Positions 43,918 through 53,839 of a stretch of 64,000 bases of DNA are shown in pieces (position 1 is the first letter of the stretch; each line of letters begins with the position of its first letter). The stretch is from Bostrychus sinensis (taxonomy: Eukaryota > Chordata > Actinopteri > Gobiiformes > Eleotridae). A program made the position numbers and the translations under genes. The stretch covers positions 26,006,526 to 26,070,525 of the forward strand of contig CM036254.1 of the NCBI GenBank assembly GCA_020698575.1, read 5' to 3'. The notes below the pieces were generated by a model. The model ran no database searches, was not told the DNA's origin, and saw only the letters and a program-made list of their open reading frames with translations.

Positions 43918-44635
43918 GAGGTGGAAAGTAACTAGATTTTGCTTTTACTTACATACTTATGAAAGAAAATGTATAAGAACAGTACCTTTTAGTATAACTC
44001 ACTCTATTAAGTATTAGTTAAGGATTAGTAACCAGTAAACTGATTATTTACAGAGCATTACTTCAACCTTAATAAACGCCAATGAGTTATATACTTTGAT
44101 ATTACTGTTTTATTCTTTAGTAATATGCTTGTGTGAGGAGTGTAACAATACATTTTTGCAACGATACGATACGTATTGGTAAGAATTGTTTCGATCCAAT
44201 TCAAGAACAATATTGTCTCATTTAGAACAATGCAATTCAATACAATTTAACACCTTCATATCGATACAATCAATACAGCAACTTTTTGTCAAAAATCATA
44301 AAAGTATATTCTCAAATCTAGTATCGTGCCCGGGATTAATTATGTTAAAATGTGTTAAAAATGTCTATTATTGATATTATCTTTTTTTTTTCTCCATGTA
44401 TATCGATATACACAAAATGATACAATTTGATACAAGGTGATGCGTATCAATATAGTTGGATTGTAGGAATAATAAAAAAAACAATCATTACAGCTATATA
44501 GTAACTGTATTGTTACACCTCAATAATAAGTATATGTAGAAAATTATAAACATCAGTGGTAATGCAGGATCTATAAAATGTTTATTTATTAAACTCTAAG
44601 TTATTGTATACTTATTAATGCTTTTTTATAATTTA
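43918..44635 (-). repeat. AAGTAC fragment plus M1 MITE (copy D), interrupted
   Basis: 43918-43980 carries 'AGAGGTGGAAAGTAACTAG' of the AAGTAC family. From 43981 the sequence is the reverse complement of M1 copies A and B ('CTTTTAGTATAACTCAC', 'AACTGATTATTTACAGAGCA', 'GTTTTATTCTTTAGTAATA'). It resumes after 44521 with 'CATCAGTGGTAATGCAGGAT' and 'GTTTATTTATTAAACTCTAA'. The gap is the MITE at 44138-44521. Confidence 0.65.
44138..44521. repeat. 384-bp MITE with TIR GAGGTGTAACAATACA
   Basis: Left end GAGTGTAACAATACA and right end TGTATTGTTACACCTC are inverted. The interior is full of CGATACG/ATCGATA words typical of a fish MITE. No coding. It is inserted within M1 copy D. The exact target duplication is unclear. 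Confidence 0.8.
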
Positions 44636-44639
44636 TGCC

Positions 44640-44735
44640 AGATGCCCCTCCTGATGCAACCCTCTCCATTTATTTGGACTTGGGACCAGCACAAAGAGTA
44701 CACTGGCTTATGATCCTCCGTGGCTGAACTGTGTC
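44640..44735 (-). mobile_element. RTE-like / LINE-tail fragment
   Basis: 'CCAGATGCCCCTCCTGATGC' and 'GACTTGGGACCAGCACAAAG' are the reversed family core. Near-identical in layout to 14990-15120. Confidence 0.6.
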
Positions 44736-44745
44736 ACCTAATTCG

Positions 44746-45059
44746 TAGTGTAGTAGTGCCCAAGAGACCGGTCTTGGGCTTGAGACCAGTCTTGAGACCA
44801 TTTTTTTTCGGTCTTGGTTTCGTCTTGGTCACGGCTGCCATTTTACTTGGTCTTGGTCTCGAATCCAATTTTACTTGTTCTTGTGTCTGTCTCAGATGTG
44901 GCAGTCTTTGAGATTTTATGTACCAAAATTATACGAACCCAATTATTAAGCTATTCTTCATAATTTGGGAGTAATCTGTCTTGAACCTTGAAATCCTTGG
45001 TTCACCCTGGACTTGGACTGGTCTTGGTCCCAATTAGTACGGTTTTGACTACAACACTA
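44746..45059. repeat. 314-bp MITE with TIR TAGTGTTGTAGTC
   Basis: Left end TAGTGTAGTAGTGCC and right end GACTACAACACTA are inverted. The inside is dominated by GGTCTTGGTCT-type words, which also pair as inverted repeats. A common fish MITE. No coding. The 63-codon frame is incidental. Confidence 0.75.
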
Positions 45060-45229
45060 CATAATCCAGTGATATATACATGAACGATACAGTAGCTTAT
45101 GCTTTACTAGCACTAATTTACTTGTTGCCACCCATAAGTTTGTAGACTGTTACAATGAAAATGCTAAAATATAAACTAATTTACTTCTATTCTATTCTAG
45201 TAAAACTGCCCTAACTCTCTAATTCTGTC

Positions 45230-45760
45230 CCGTTGTGTGTTGCACCTGTGTCCAGTGTCTATGAGGGGGGGGGGGGCTGTCATCGTTCCCATCAGTCCAG
45301 CTGTGCCTCCTTTTATCCCTACTTCCGAAGCCCATCAACTTTGCTTTTTCACGCTCTTCCACCTCCCGCGCCTCTCCTCCCCATGCCCCTCTCCTCCTCT
45401 TTCCTCACCCCCTCCCCGCCCCATCCCGCTCTAAGCTCGGTGCACCACATCAAAGGCAAAGCTCAAGGAGAAACAGCCCCACGTTGAAGGAGGAATAGGA
45501 CAGAAGCCCCTCCGTCCCGGGACCCCCTGCTCACATCTTTTGTCATGTCACTTTTTCTTTTCCTCCCCTCCCCGGCCCGCTCTTTTCTTCTCTCCACCTC
45601 CCCCGTTCACTCAGAGCACTGTAAGAAAACACAGGACTGCCAAGTTCATGACGCCCCCCTCCTCTACTTTCCTTCTACCCCTCTATGTCTGTCTCTGTCC
45701 TGGGATTTAATGTGCAGATTGGGGGGTTGCTATGCCGGGCAAACATGAGGAACTGCTACT
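45230..45760. promoter_or_regulatory. C/T-rich GC island (candidate cis-regulatory)
   Basis: About 530 bp, GC-rich and strongly pyrimidine-rich on the plus strand, with 'CACCACATCAAAGGCAAAGC' (a TCF/LEF-type CATCAAAG core) and 'GGAGGAATAGGACAG'. Frames are Pro/Ser-rich compositional artefacts. Confidence 0.33.
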
Positions 45761-45824
45761 GGGAATAGGACTGAGAAGTGTGAGGGAATTACAGTGCTCT
45801 ATGGAGGAATGAAGATGTGAAAGG

Positions 45825-45837
45825 AGGTCAGAGGTCA
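45825..45837 (+). promoter_or_regulatory. Perfect DR1 nuclear-receptor motif
   Basis: AGGTCAGAGGTCA, two perfect half-sites spaced by one base. Flanks differ from the 41250 site, so the two are not obviously copies of a repeat. Confidence 0.5.
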
Positions 45838-46009
45838 TGGGGCATTTCCTAAATTTTTGCAGCAACCTAAGTGTGTTCCAGACATGTTGGTAAGTAAAAT
45901 TTGTAGGCACCAGATGTCAAATTTATAGCTTACAAGAAAAAAAGGAAAGGTGTTTTAAGTTGCTTCCTTTTGTTTAAGGGTCACCACAGCAAATAATTTC
46001 AGTCCCATG

Positions 46010-46070
46010 GGTTTTTTGATATTTAATATATTTTTCCAAGCCTGGGACTGACACAAAGATAGATTACACC
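46010..46070 (-). mobile_element. RTE-like fragment
   Basis: 'CAAGCCTGGGACTGACACAA' is the reversed 'TGTGCCAGTCCCAAGC' block of the family. Confidence 0.45.
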
Positions 46071-46211
46071 ATGTCTGCCAAACCTTCAGAGCCTGTGGAT
46101 ATACCAACTGGGCCTTCTCCAAATCCAGAAGAGCTAAAGAAGACTGGACAGGAAAGAACTAGAGCCAACAGAGAGCCAATAGTGCAACATTGTTTATCCT
46201 TATGTATCTAG
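46071..46211 (+). other. 46-codon open frame, unrecognised
   Basis: ATG to TAG, beginning MSAKPSEPVDIPTGPSPN and continuing charged and proline-rich. The composition is more protein-like than most frames here, but it is short and lies next to a decayed retroelement. I recognise no family. It may be chance or a retroposed exon fragment. Confidence 0.12.
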
Positions 46212-46257
46212 CTCAAAAGGTTAATTTCAATAGTTTTCTGATTGCTTCAATTCAGAG

Positions 46258-46291
46258 ACAAAATAAAAATAAAAATAAAAATAAAAATGAG
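46258..46291. repeat. (AAAAT)n
   Basis: Pentanucleotide repeat of about six units. Confidence 0.9.
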
Positions 46292-46299
46292 ATGTTATT

Positions 46300-46695
46300 A
46301 ACATGTTCACATTGCTCAGAGTTGTGTTTTGATGTTTACTGAATACATTTTGAAAGGAAGTAGCACAGGAAGAAGCCTTGTCTAAAAGTCAAACCGTCTT
46401 CCACTGTTGATGTGAGCTTCAAAACACGGGAAGTCACCACATAACCACCCCTTTGTGAGTTTGGTTTATGACATACAGAAATATTAAAATATTTGAATTT
46501 GGAAATAAACAGGAGTGGAAACGGTAGAGGAACAAAAGTGTATTTACAGTAAAGGGGTTGGTTTCTGGAAACTATTAGCTGTGCTTTGTGGACATGTGCT
46601 TTGAGACTGTTTTGAAGTCTGAAATAAAAAAAATAAACCTTTCCCATTAATGAGTCTGGACTTAAGAAAGGCTTAAGTAAAAAAAAGTGTGGAAT
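46300..46695. other. Spacer with 136-codon minus frame
   Basis: The frame at 46336-46746 is hydrophobic and AT-driven. It overlaps the M1 left end and no domain is recognised. Judged non-coding. Confidence 0.35.
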
Positions 46696-46697
46696 AT

Positions 46698-46840
46698 TCA
46701 GAAACACTTTAGAATAACCTCCCATTATGAAACAGTAAAAAAGCATTAATATATATGTAATTAACCATTTTTAATGCATACATACTAAACACAAATGTTC
46801 ATAATTTTGCATTAATTTGCAAAATTAAGCTTATTATTAT
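46698..46840 (+). repeat. M1 MITE copy C, left part
   Basis: AACACTTTAGAATAA at the left end, then 'AAAAGCATTAATATATATGT'. The match to copies A and B breaks at AAGCTTATTATTAT and appears to resume at 47451. Confidence 0.6.
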
Positions 46841-46843
46841 AAT

Positions 46844-46888
46844 TATTATCATTATTATTATTATTGTTGTTGTTGTTGTATTTATTCA

Positions 46889-46943
<55 letters not shown>
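46844..46943. repeat. (ATT)n microsatellite
   Basis: About 90 bp of ATT triplets with a GTT cluster at 46865-46879. The 160-codon frame starting at 46864 owes its poly-Leu start to this tract. It could be the reversed tail of a retroelement whose head is near 47450. Confidence 0.9.
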
Positions 46944-46945
<2 letters not shown>

Positions 46946-47264
46946 TCTTTCGGACTGGTGGGGGTGGGGGGGCAGAGGCTGTCTATATTAAGTATGTAAA
47001 AAGAAATTTGAAGGTTGAAATGAATTACAGTTATATATTTATATATTTAAATATATGTATATATGACGTCACAGTTCTTTTGCCAACAGTCAGAGTTTTT
47101 TGTGTGGTTTTTAAAGAACTATATTGCGAAAAACATGACAATCCTTCAAATAAAGGGAAGTTCTGTACTTTGGAGACCACATGGAATTTTATGAAATTTA
47201 ATGGGGCTATGACAGTCTTGACTAATGGTGGCATTAGGGGTCATCACATCAAACCAATCACACA
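46944..47264. other. Unassigned insert between the (ATT)n tract and a SINE
   Basis: About 320 bp with no recognised family, inside the gap of M1 copy C. Contains a CRE-like ATGACGTCAC at about 47064. Its origin is unknown. Confidence 0.3.
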
Positions 47265-47450
47265 GAGATTTGACAGTTTTTTATGCCAGATGCTCTTCCT
47301 GCTGCAACTAACCACATACAGTGACTGGAGAAGGCAATGTGGATGACGTGTCTTGCCCAGGGACACAACGCCAGTATGCGCTTCAAGCGAGGTTCGACCC
47401 ACCAACCCTCCAGTTAATGGGCAAACGCTTAACCCACTGCCCCACTGTTG
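47265..47450 (-). mobile_element. tRNA-headed SINE, family S1
   Basis: The reverse complement gives GGGGCAGTGGGTTAAGC (A-box-like), GGGTCGAACCTCGC (B-box-like), 'GCGTTGTGTCCCTGGGCAAG', 'CTCCAGTCACTGTATG' and a tail 'GGAAGAGCATCTGGCATAAA'. The tail matches the RTE-like core, linking this SINE family to that LINE tail. Confidence 0.75.
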
Positions 47451-47545
47451 AGCTTCTTACTCAATTATTAAACATTAATAAAGAGGAAAAACTCAATGTC
47501 ATTTAATAATGTTAAAATTAGGTGTTACTGGTGAATTAAATTTAA
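47451..47545 (+). repeat. M1 MITE copy C, resumed part
   Basis: 'GCTTCTTACTCAATTATTAA' and 'CATTAATAAAGAGGAAAAAC' followed by TCAATG correspond to 'CTTATTACTAAAGAATTAAA' and downstream sequence of copy B. Confidence 0.5.
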
Positions 47546-47559
47546 AAATGACCATTAGT

Positions 47560-47785
47560 TATGTGGTTATAACCTGTAATAGCCTCCTCGTCTGACAGGA
47601 CTGGCAGACCCCTCTCTCGTCTGGTTCCGTATCAGCCGTCTCCCTGGTGCTGTTGTCACTCACACAGTGCTTGTAAAAAGTCCCTCTGTTGTGGGTCCCA
47701 CCCTCTCCATTCACTGCTAATGGTCAGGTGCTTCTGTTCTGAACCCTAGAAATCAATCAGCAGTCTGCTGGTTGTCTCACTTCCT
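47560..47785. promoter_or_regulatory. GC-richer island with PBX-like site
   Basis: Repeat-free. 'GAAATCAATCAGCAGTC' contains ATCAATCA, the reverse of the PBX-HOX core TGATTGAT. Weak candidate. Confidence 0.22.
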
Positions 47786-47796
47786 CAATGCTACAT

Positions 47797-47805
47797 GTGT
47801 GTGTG

Positions 47806-47841
<36 letters not shown>

Positions 47842-47910
47842 CATGCATGCCTGCGTGTGTGCGTGTGCGTGTGCGTGTGTGTGTGTGCGTGTGTGCATGT
47901 GTGTGTTTCT
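47797..47910. repeat. (TG)n with CG/CA variants
   Basis: Compound TG microsatellite with GTGCGT and GCATGC interruptions. The Cys/Val frame across it is an artefact. Confidence 0.95.
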
Positions 47911-48437
47911 AGCTCTGCTTTTGACCAAACGGTGGTAAGTTATTGTGAAGCCGATAAGTCTTCAGAAAAAGAAAGTGCTGTCTGTCTGGTGCAGTGTTTA
48001 CAAATGAGTCACTGTAGTTTAAACAGCGGCTCACTCGCCACATTGTTCCTCCTCACAGGATCTAATAGATTTATTACATTAAGAAGATGTGAGTCAGAAC
48101 CCTGAGCCCACACACACATCTGCTTTTGAACTACATTTTGAGTTTTTTTTATTTTTTTTATTTTTTATGGCTTCTTGTAAGAATGAGGTCAGTAAAAAAA
48201 AAAAAAAAAAAAAAAAACAGACCACAGCATATATGGAAAGTGAAAGCGTCGTATGGCCACAGATAAACACATTGGCAATAAGAAGATGGGCGATTAAACC
48301 CTCACCACAAAAACTGTAGTAATTTAGCATTTTCCATTTTGTTTACTATAATAAGTAAAGTAGGAGTGAAATGCAGTATCTTCAGTTAGTTGATTATAAT
48401 CAGTGACTCAGTGCCAGACATACACTCACATCACAAA
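47911..48437. other. Spacer with (A)24 at 48194-48217
   Basis: No gene recognised. A T-rich stretch (48140-48170) precedes the A homopolymer. Confidence 0.4.
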
Positions 48438-48480
48438 ACAGATAGATAAAGTATCTATCTATCTGTCTATCTATCTAAAT
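48438..48480. repeat. (GATA)n / (CTAT)n
   Basis: GATA units switch to CTAT units, so the tract can fold on itself. Confidence 0.85.
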
Positions 48481-48527
48481 GAATGGATCTGTCATCCCTT
48501 TGTTTATGGTAAACTGCTGTCCAAGTG

Positions 48528-48903
48528 CTGCCCACATGTTCCCACAAAAAAAAAAAAAAAAAAAAAAAAAAATGTCGATATGTTCCCACAGCTCTATGTT
48601 AAATTAGGGCTCTATTTTTCCGCAACCCTATATATCCACATTTTAAAAGTAGGCCCTATGTTCCCACAGCCCCATGTTCCAACATTTCTATTATATTTTT
48701 TCAAAATATGGCACTATGGTCCCACAGCCCTATGTTCCAACATGTTTATGATATTTTTCAAAATCAGGCCCCATGTTCCCACAGCCCTCTGTTCCCACAT
48801 GTATTAGATTTCGGGTTAGTGTAGGGGTTAGGGTTAAACATGCACCATTAAATGAAAAGTATCTTAGAAAGCTAGGAACATAGGGCTGTGGGAACATTGA
48901 TAT
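48528..48903. repeat. 'GTTCCCACAGCCCTATGTTC' array with inverted right end
   Basis: 'ATGTTCCCACAGCCCTATGT' and variants occur about five times on the plus strand between 48534 and 48805. One copy is inverted at 48876-48897 ('AACATAGGGCTGTGGGAACA'). An (A)27 lies at 48546-48572 and GGGGTTAGGGTTA, telomere-like, at 48823. This is a fish inverted-repeat element with internal tandem units. The 134-codon frame over it is an artefact. Confidence 0.7.
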
Positions 48904-49600
48904 GCTCCTGTCCCAATCATATAGCATCACAGAAATCTAACTATCCTCAGCATTTGTACTGTCCAGTACACTCATCATCATAGTGTTGTTGGTAGTGTAC
49001 AAGTTCAGTTCATTTATGTGAGCAGTGAGAAATGACTAACCCCCCTGACAAGTCCCACCTGTTGATCTCTGACACATACCATTCTCACATTGACTGTTCC
49101 AGTTTCCCAACATAACTGCAAACCAACTGACACAAAAATACCCTGGTGCAAAGTCTCAGAAGTTGGTTCCCAATTCAAGCAAGTGGTGCCCCCTCTTTGC
49201 AAACCCTGGCATCATACTGTTTTCTAGCCTTAATATGTTAAATGGTGAAAAATACTGTACCAGCCAGGGTGTAGAAAAACAACTTTGGTTCCGTAATAGA
49301 AAAAAATTGGGTTGCAATAAAATGACTAGCAATATACAGTAATTTGCGTCCCACAATCAGATTGGTTTAGAACCACATAGACGTTCAACATCATCATTTT
49401 ATACTGGAACATCAGTGTTTATTTGCTGAATACTTACCCTCTAAACCAAAAGTTGTGACTATTGAGCCCTATGCCTTCTCATTCTTTATGTCGTCTTTGT
49501 AAAATGGCTGTCTAGGATCACAAATTTGATTATTTCTCCCTCTTAAGAATTAACTTCTCAATGTGCAATGTTTGTATTAGCACCATGTTATAGTTAGCCT
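48904..49600. other. Spacer
   Basis: Nothing recognised. Confidence 0.3.
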
Positions 49601-49639
49601 TCATTTTAAAAAGTGTAGAGGAAGTTTATTTTGACTCGT

Positions 49640-50030
49640 GGTGCCCAGTTCCTGTGTTTCCCTTGCTTTGTAAATTATCTCCGACCCAGCCAATCAATTT
49701 TTCAGCGTACACGCACCAGTGACAATATTTGGTTGTGAATGAAGTCAGTGTGATAATATTGGTGATCTCGCTCATTATGGTAGACCTAGAACAGCACAGA
49801 CTTATGTAATATTGTAGTGCTAATTTTATCTGCTATTGTACGTGACTGATTCTGGAAACTGAGTGTTGGACTGCCCTGGTGCTGATTCAGTAACAATATA
49901 CTCAGATTAAAATAGGACAGTAATAAGCTCACGGCCAACGTGTAACTCTGATACCAGTGTGAGTGACATGTCATTGGGCCGGTAGCCATACTGTAGCTTA
50001 GGCCCATTTGCAGTAATACTAATAATACTG
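49640..50030. promoter_or_regulatory. Repeat-free AT-moderate region, homeodomain words
   Basis: 'CAGCCAATCAATTTTTCAGC' (PBX-like), 'GTGCTAATTTTATCTGC' and 'GATTCAGTAACAATATACTC' in repeat-free sequence. Weak candidate. Confidence 0.2.
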
Positions 50031-50330
50031 TGGATTAGATGGACTAAATATGTTGCTCACAGTTTGACAAGTTGAGTGTGCTGTTTGTCAGATGACAGCA
50101 GCACGTGGCTCATCTATCTGTCCATCTACTTTGCCTTGGGAAATGAATTGACTTAAAAATATAAATTAAAAGCACTGTTTGTTGGTTTGTTTTGGAGGGA
50201 TGTGAATAGACAGTGCACAGATGTTGTGGGCTGTAACCAGGCAGTAATTGGCCTGTGTGGTGGTGACATTTAGAGTTTTTTCACGGCTGGGTTTTTCACA
50301 ATGCAGTGGGCAGTGTGAGGTGGATCCTTA
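50031..50330. other. Spacer
   Basis: Nothing recognised. Confidence 0.3.
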
Positions 50331-50334
50331 AAGT

Positions 50335-51010
50335 TTGAAAGCTGGCTACTTGTTAGAACTAAATGGTCAGATGGTATTTTGGCCTTGTGTTCGAGGTTGG
50401 CACATACAAACTGCCAGGTGCCCACTGCTAAGGCCAGACCAGCCCCTCTTAAGCCGTGCCACCTTTCACTCACTGTAATAGGTGTCGGTCTGAATGCACG
50501 ATGGTACCATGGCAGCCTTTTGGTTTCGCAGCAGGCCTGGACCAACACAACTCTTATAAAGAAAAAAAAAGTGGAGAAAAGATGGACAGAGGAGGGCTAA
50601 AATGAGAGGCCGAGACCATAAAGCAGGAACAGAGAGTGAAGGCACCAAAACAAGTGCACATCGGGCCAAGCTGCCAGCCCAGGACATTTACATTAGAAGA
50701 GGGCCTGCGGAGGGAGAGCGGGATGGGGAGGAGAGGTCGCACACTCAATTGGGACGTTGTAAACACTGTAAGACACTATCTCCATGGAAGCCTCTGCACT
50801 GCACTGAGGCATCTCACCCCCCCCCCCAAGCCTTTCCAAAGCCAAGTCCCCATGACCACGGCCCCTAGATCGGCCCCTCGCCTCGCCTGCCAGGCCAGCC
50901 GTCCAGTACAGCAGATGTGCACAGAGGACTGGTCTTGGGCGAGCAGATCCCCAGGGCTTTGCTGATGATGGGGGGTGGGTGGGTGGGGGGGGCAGAGCAG
51001 GAGGGGGGCA
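50335..51010. promoter_or_regulatory. Large GC-rich island (candidate cis-regulatory)
   Basis: About 670 bp, GC-rich and repeat-free. Up to four frames of 70-109 codons overlap on both strands, a stop-density effect. Includes G-rich (50970-51000) and C-rich (50818-50827) runs. No domain. Confidence 0.33.
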
Positions 51011-51114
51011 TGTGATGAGAGTGGCCTTGACAGAGGGTAGTGTGACCAGTGTCTGGGAGATGGAGCTCAGAGGAGCTGTTGGTTTATTGTATGTTGTCGT
51101 ATGTTTACAAGAAA

Positions 51115-51215
51115 GTTTTATGTGACTGTACTTAGATGAAGAGGTGGAGGAGTCATTACTTATATATTATCATTATTAGTACACGTCATTAAAGTAGTAC
51201 TTGAGTAACAGTAAC
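51115..51215. repeat. AAGTAC dispersed repeat fragment
   Basis: 'TGTACTTAGATGAAGAGGTG' and 'AAGTAGTACTTGAGTAACAG' belong to the AAGTAC family. Confidence 0.45.
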
Positions 51216-51391
51216 AAGATATTTTTGTTATGGACAAAATATTGCTAGTATTAATCAACTACTACCACTTAAACTCTACACTTTACTGCAAAAACCACAG
51301 TGCAATCCAACATGCTACTCAATATAACTTACATGATATTATCATAATCATTTGTAAAATAAACTTGTGTCAAGTTGATTTTGAGCTGATC

Positions 51392-51660
51392 CAGTGTTTC
51401 TTAAACAGTGGTACAGGTACCACTGTTGGTACGTGTGTTTTTTCTGGTGGTACTCTGGAGTCTTTTGCTATAAGTTTCTTTTAAAGCCAGTTTATTTCTG
51501 TTAGTCCTGATTGGGGCTAGTCCAGGTAAAGGCCTGCTGGTTTTGATTTAGTTTAGTCTTGGCTTAGACCTAATCCTGGTTTAGACCTGCTTTAGTCCTA
51601 GTTTAGAGCTGGTTTAATCCTCACTTAGACCTGGCTATGTCCATTAAAGATGGTATTTGG
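51392..51660 (+). mobile_element. hAT-type element carrying CCTGGTTTAG minisatellite
   Basis: Begins CAGTGTTTCTTAAACAGTGG (hAT-type CAGTGGTTCTCAAAC terminus), then 'TTTTCTGGTGGTACTCTGG', then a degenerate TTTAGTCCTGG array. 58029-58310 has the same two-part organisation. The right terminus was not found. Confidence 0.6.
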
Positions 51661-51960
51661 AAAAAGAGACATATTTTCTGTTTGAAAAAGACTGAACTAA
51701 ACCATAATACCAAGAAGTAAACACTTGACAGTTCAACATGCCTGCCACTTTATTTTCAATTTGGATTCAAATTATGACGAGGTGTATTAACCGAATACTA
51801 TTAGTAGTAGTACTACTACTACATGTTACACTACTACCACTAATGCTAAGTTTTAAAGTGATTTCGTACTGAAATATTACCAATTAATCTAAATGTATTA
51901 GGAGGTAAATTACATTACGTACATGCCACATGTTAATTGTAACCTATAGCATTTAAGCAC
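51661..51960. other. Spacer with short (CTA)n at 51800-51850
   Basis: Small CTA/TAG cluster. Otherwise nothing recognised. Confidence 0.35.
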
Positions 51961-51964
51961 ACAA

Positions 51965-52400
51965 ACCATTACATTACCAACCACTTACATTTAACTCTCA
52001 CTGTGAGTGCTGTGTGTGGGCTTTGAAGTAGTTCCTGGTCTGTGCGTGTGTGATCAGAGGCCATAAAGGCAGCTATAAGGGCCTTGAAGTGCAGTCTGTT
52101 CAGTCTGAAGGCAGGCTGTGAGGATGGAGAGGAGGAGGAAAACAGGTGGGTCTAAATGGTGCTCTGGTCTGAATAAGCCTCCCCTGAGCCTGCTGTTTCA
52201 TTGTACAGCAGCCATTATGTGCCCCCCAGAAGCCACGCCGCGGCTTAGAAGTTCCTACAGACGAACAGGAAGACGGCATGCTACACTGGAATGTTTGATT
52301 TCCTATACAGATTCTTTTTCAGAGTCAGGATATTGGACAGAGGCTATACAAAGTGTACCAAGTGATTTATGAGCCTGTTCTCAGTGTCCAAGAGGTGTCT
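51965..52400. promoter_or_regulatory. GC-richer island (candidate cis-regulatory)
   Basis: Repeat-free. 'GAGGCCATAAAGGCAGC' and 'GCAGCCATTATGTGCCCC' are YY1/Cdx-like words. A donor-like CAGGTGGGT at 52143 sits in an 84-codon frame without an acceptor or domain. Confidence 0.28.
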
Positions 52401-52414
52401 TGAGGTGAGCAATG

Positions 52415-52416
<2 letters not shown>

Positions 52417-52445
<29 letters not shown>
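52417..52445. repeat. (T)29
   Basis: Homopolymer at the right edge of the island. Confidence 0.95.
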
Positions 52446-53510
52446 GAGAGGACATTATAATGGTTCAGGTAGTAGTAGTCTTTGGTTAACCTCAAGTCCC
52501 TAACTTTTATAATCATTGAGTTAATGTTATAAAATGTGTGTGTGTGTGTTTTTTAAGCACTGAATGTTCCTAAACAAAGTATTGTGGGTATACGTTCGAA
52601 CAAGAAACTTTCAATATGTGGTTCTTAAGAAATTTACCAAATGTGACATAATTTTGTGGATCTATAGGATTACATTATATAGGATTTCCAATGGAATATA
52701 ATGGTTTCTGACAATGTCATGGCAAAAACCGTCCAAAATGTCCAAAATTCAATGTTGTATCCTGTTAAATTAGCCAAATTTCATACATTTGCAATACTTA
52801 ATAATTTGCCCTCCCATAGAGGGCACTATTGTAGCAACCTCCTACATGCCCATAGGCCCATTGAGTAAATAAGCCACATTGGGCATTGTGTGTGCCATAT
52901 TGCTGCTGTATATGCCTAATACATTTATACAACACAATTATTGATATGCCTATATCACATTGCCCAGTCCAAGTATTTAAAGGGACATTACCTTACTTTT
53001 TGTCTTGAAATGTTTGAGCTTTACAGTCATTTTGATAAATTAACAAGAAACAGGACCAATGTCCCTCCTTTTAGTGTCAGTCCCAGGTTGCATGCTAAGA
53101 AACTGCACTAGGTAAGCACAAATTCCATGTGTGTAAAAAGGTTCAAACTTTTGGCTTTTTTTAAATTTTTTTTGTATTAAGTTTCTAGTTTGATCTAAAT
53201 TAAATATGCAAAGGTCATGAGTTACCCAATAGCTGATTAGCCTTCATCAAGCCTTTAAACTCTCAATACATATTTTTTGAAAGGTCAAGGGGAAAATGAA
53301 AGGGAAATGTACTTCTGGAAACAGGGGTGGGTGGTCACTGAAAACTTCGGAATGACAATATATTTTACCAACATTTGGATTTTTCAGAAGGTCCACAGAC
53401 AAAACCTTATTTTATTTTTTCTAAAGCTACTCTGATTTACTGTATTCCTGGACTTGAATTCTGTCAGTAGCTACACACTTGTACACAGAAACATTGGTAT
53501 TCGCTGTTTG
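52446..53510. other. AT-rich spacer
   Basis: About 1 kb, nothing recognised beyond a short (TG)n near 52538. Confidence 0.3.
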
Positions 53511-53514
53511 TAAC

Positions 53515-53800
53515 ATGGCCTTGTTCCAGTGCTGTGTCAGTAAGTGTCGTCATCCATCCACAAGAGCCACTGTATTAAGCCCTGATTGATCTTCTCGGGA
53601 CAGAGGACATGGGACGGGGGCGCCAGCAAATGTGTTTTAGCTTTTATAACACAGATCCCCATTCAGTGCCTCCGTATAAAGGCCTTTTATTGGGTACTGT
53701 TCGTTAGCCCGCTCACCTCCTGCATTTGCCACTTCACTACCGGACCGAGAGTGGGAGGCAGTTGAAAGATGGACAAGAAGAAGTGAAAAAAAACAAGTCT
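53515..53800. promoter_or_regulatory. GC-richer island with PBX and posterior-HOX-like words
   Basis: CCTGATTGATCTTC (TGATTGAT, PBX-HOX core) near 53584 and TTTTATTGG (reverse CCAATAAAA, posterior-HOX consensus) at 53685-53693, in repeat-free sequence. Confidence 0.33.
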
Positions 53801-53812
53801 TCAGAGGGTTTC

Positions 53813-53836
53813 TTTTTTTTTTTTTTTTTTTTTTTT
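53813..53836. repeat. (T)24
   Basis: Homopolymer. Confidence 0.95.
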
Positions 53837-53839
53837 GTG

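Noticed and set aside
46336..46746. 136-codon minus frame
   Set aside because: AT-driven hydrophobic translation overlapping the end of a MITE. No domain.
46864..47346. 160-codon plus-strand frame
   Set aside because: Its poly-Leu start is translated (TTA)n and the rest crosses unrelated repeat fragments. Not a gene.
48823..48836. Interstitial telomere repeat
   Set aside because: Only about two TTAGGG-like units, within a dispersed element. Not a telomere relic.
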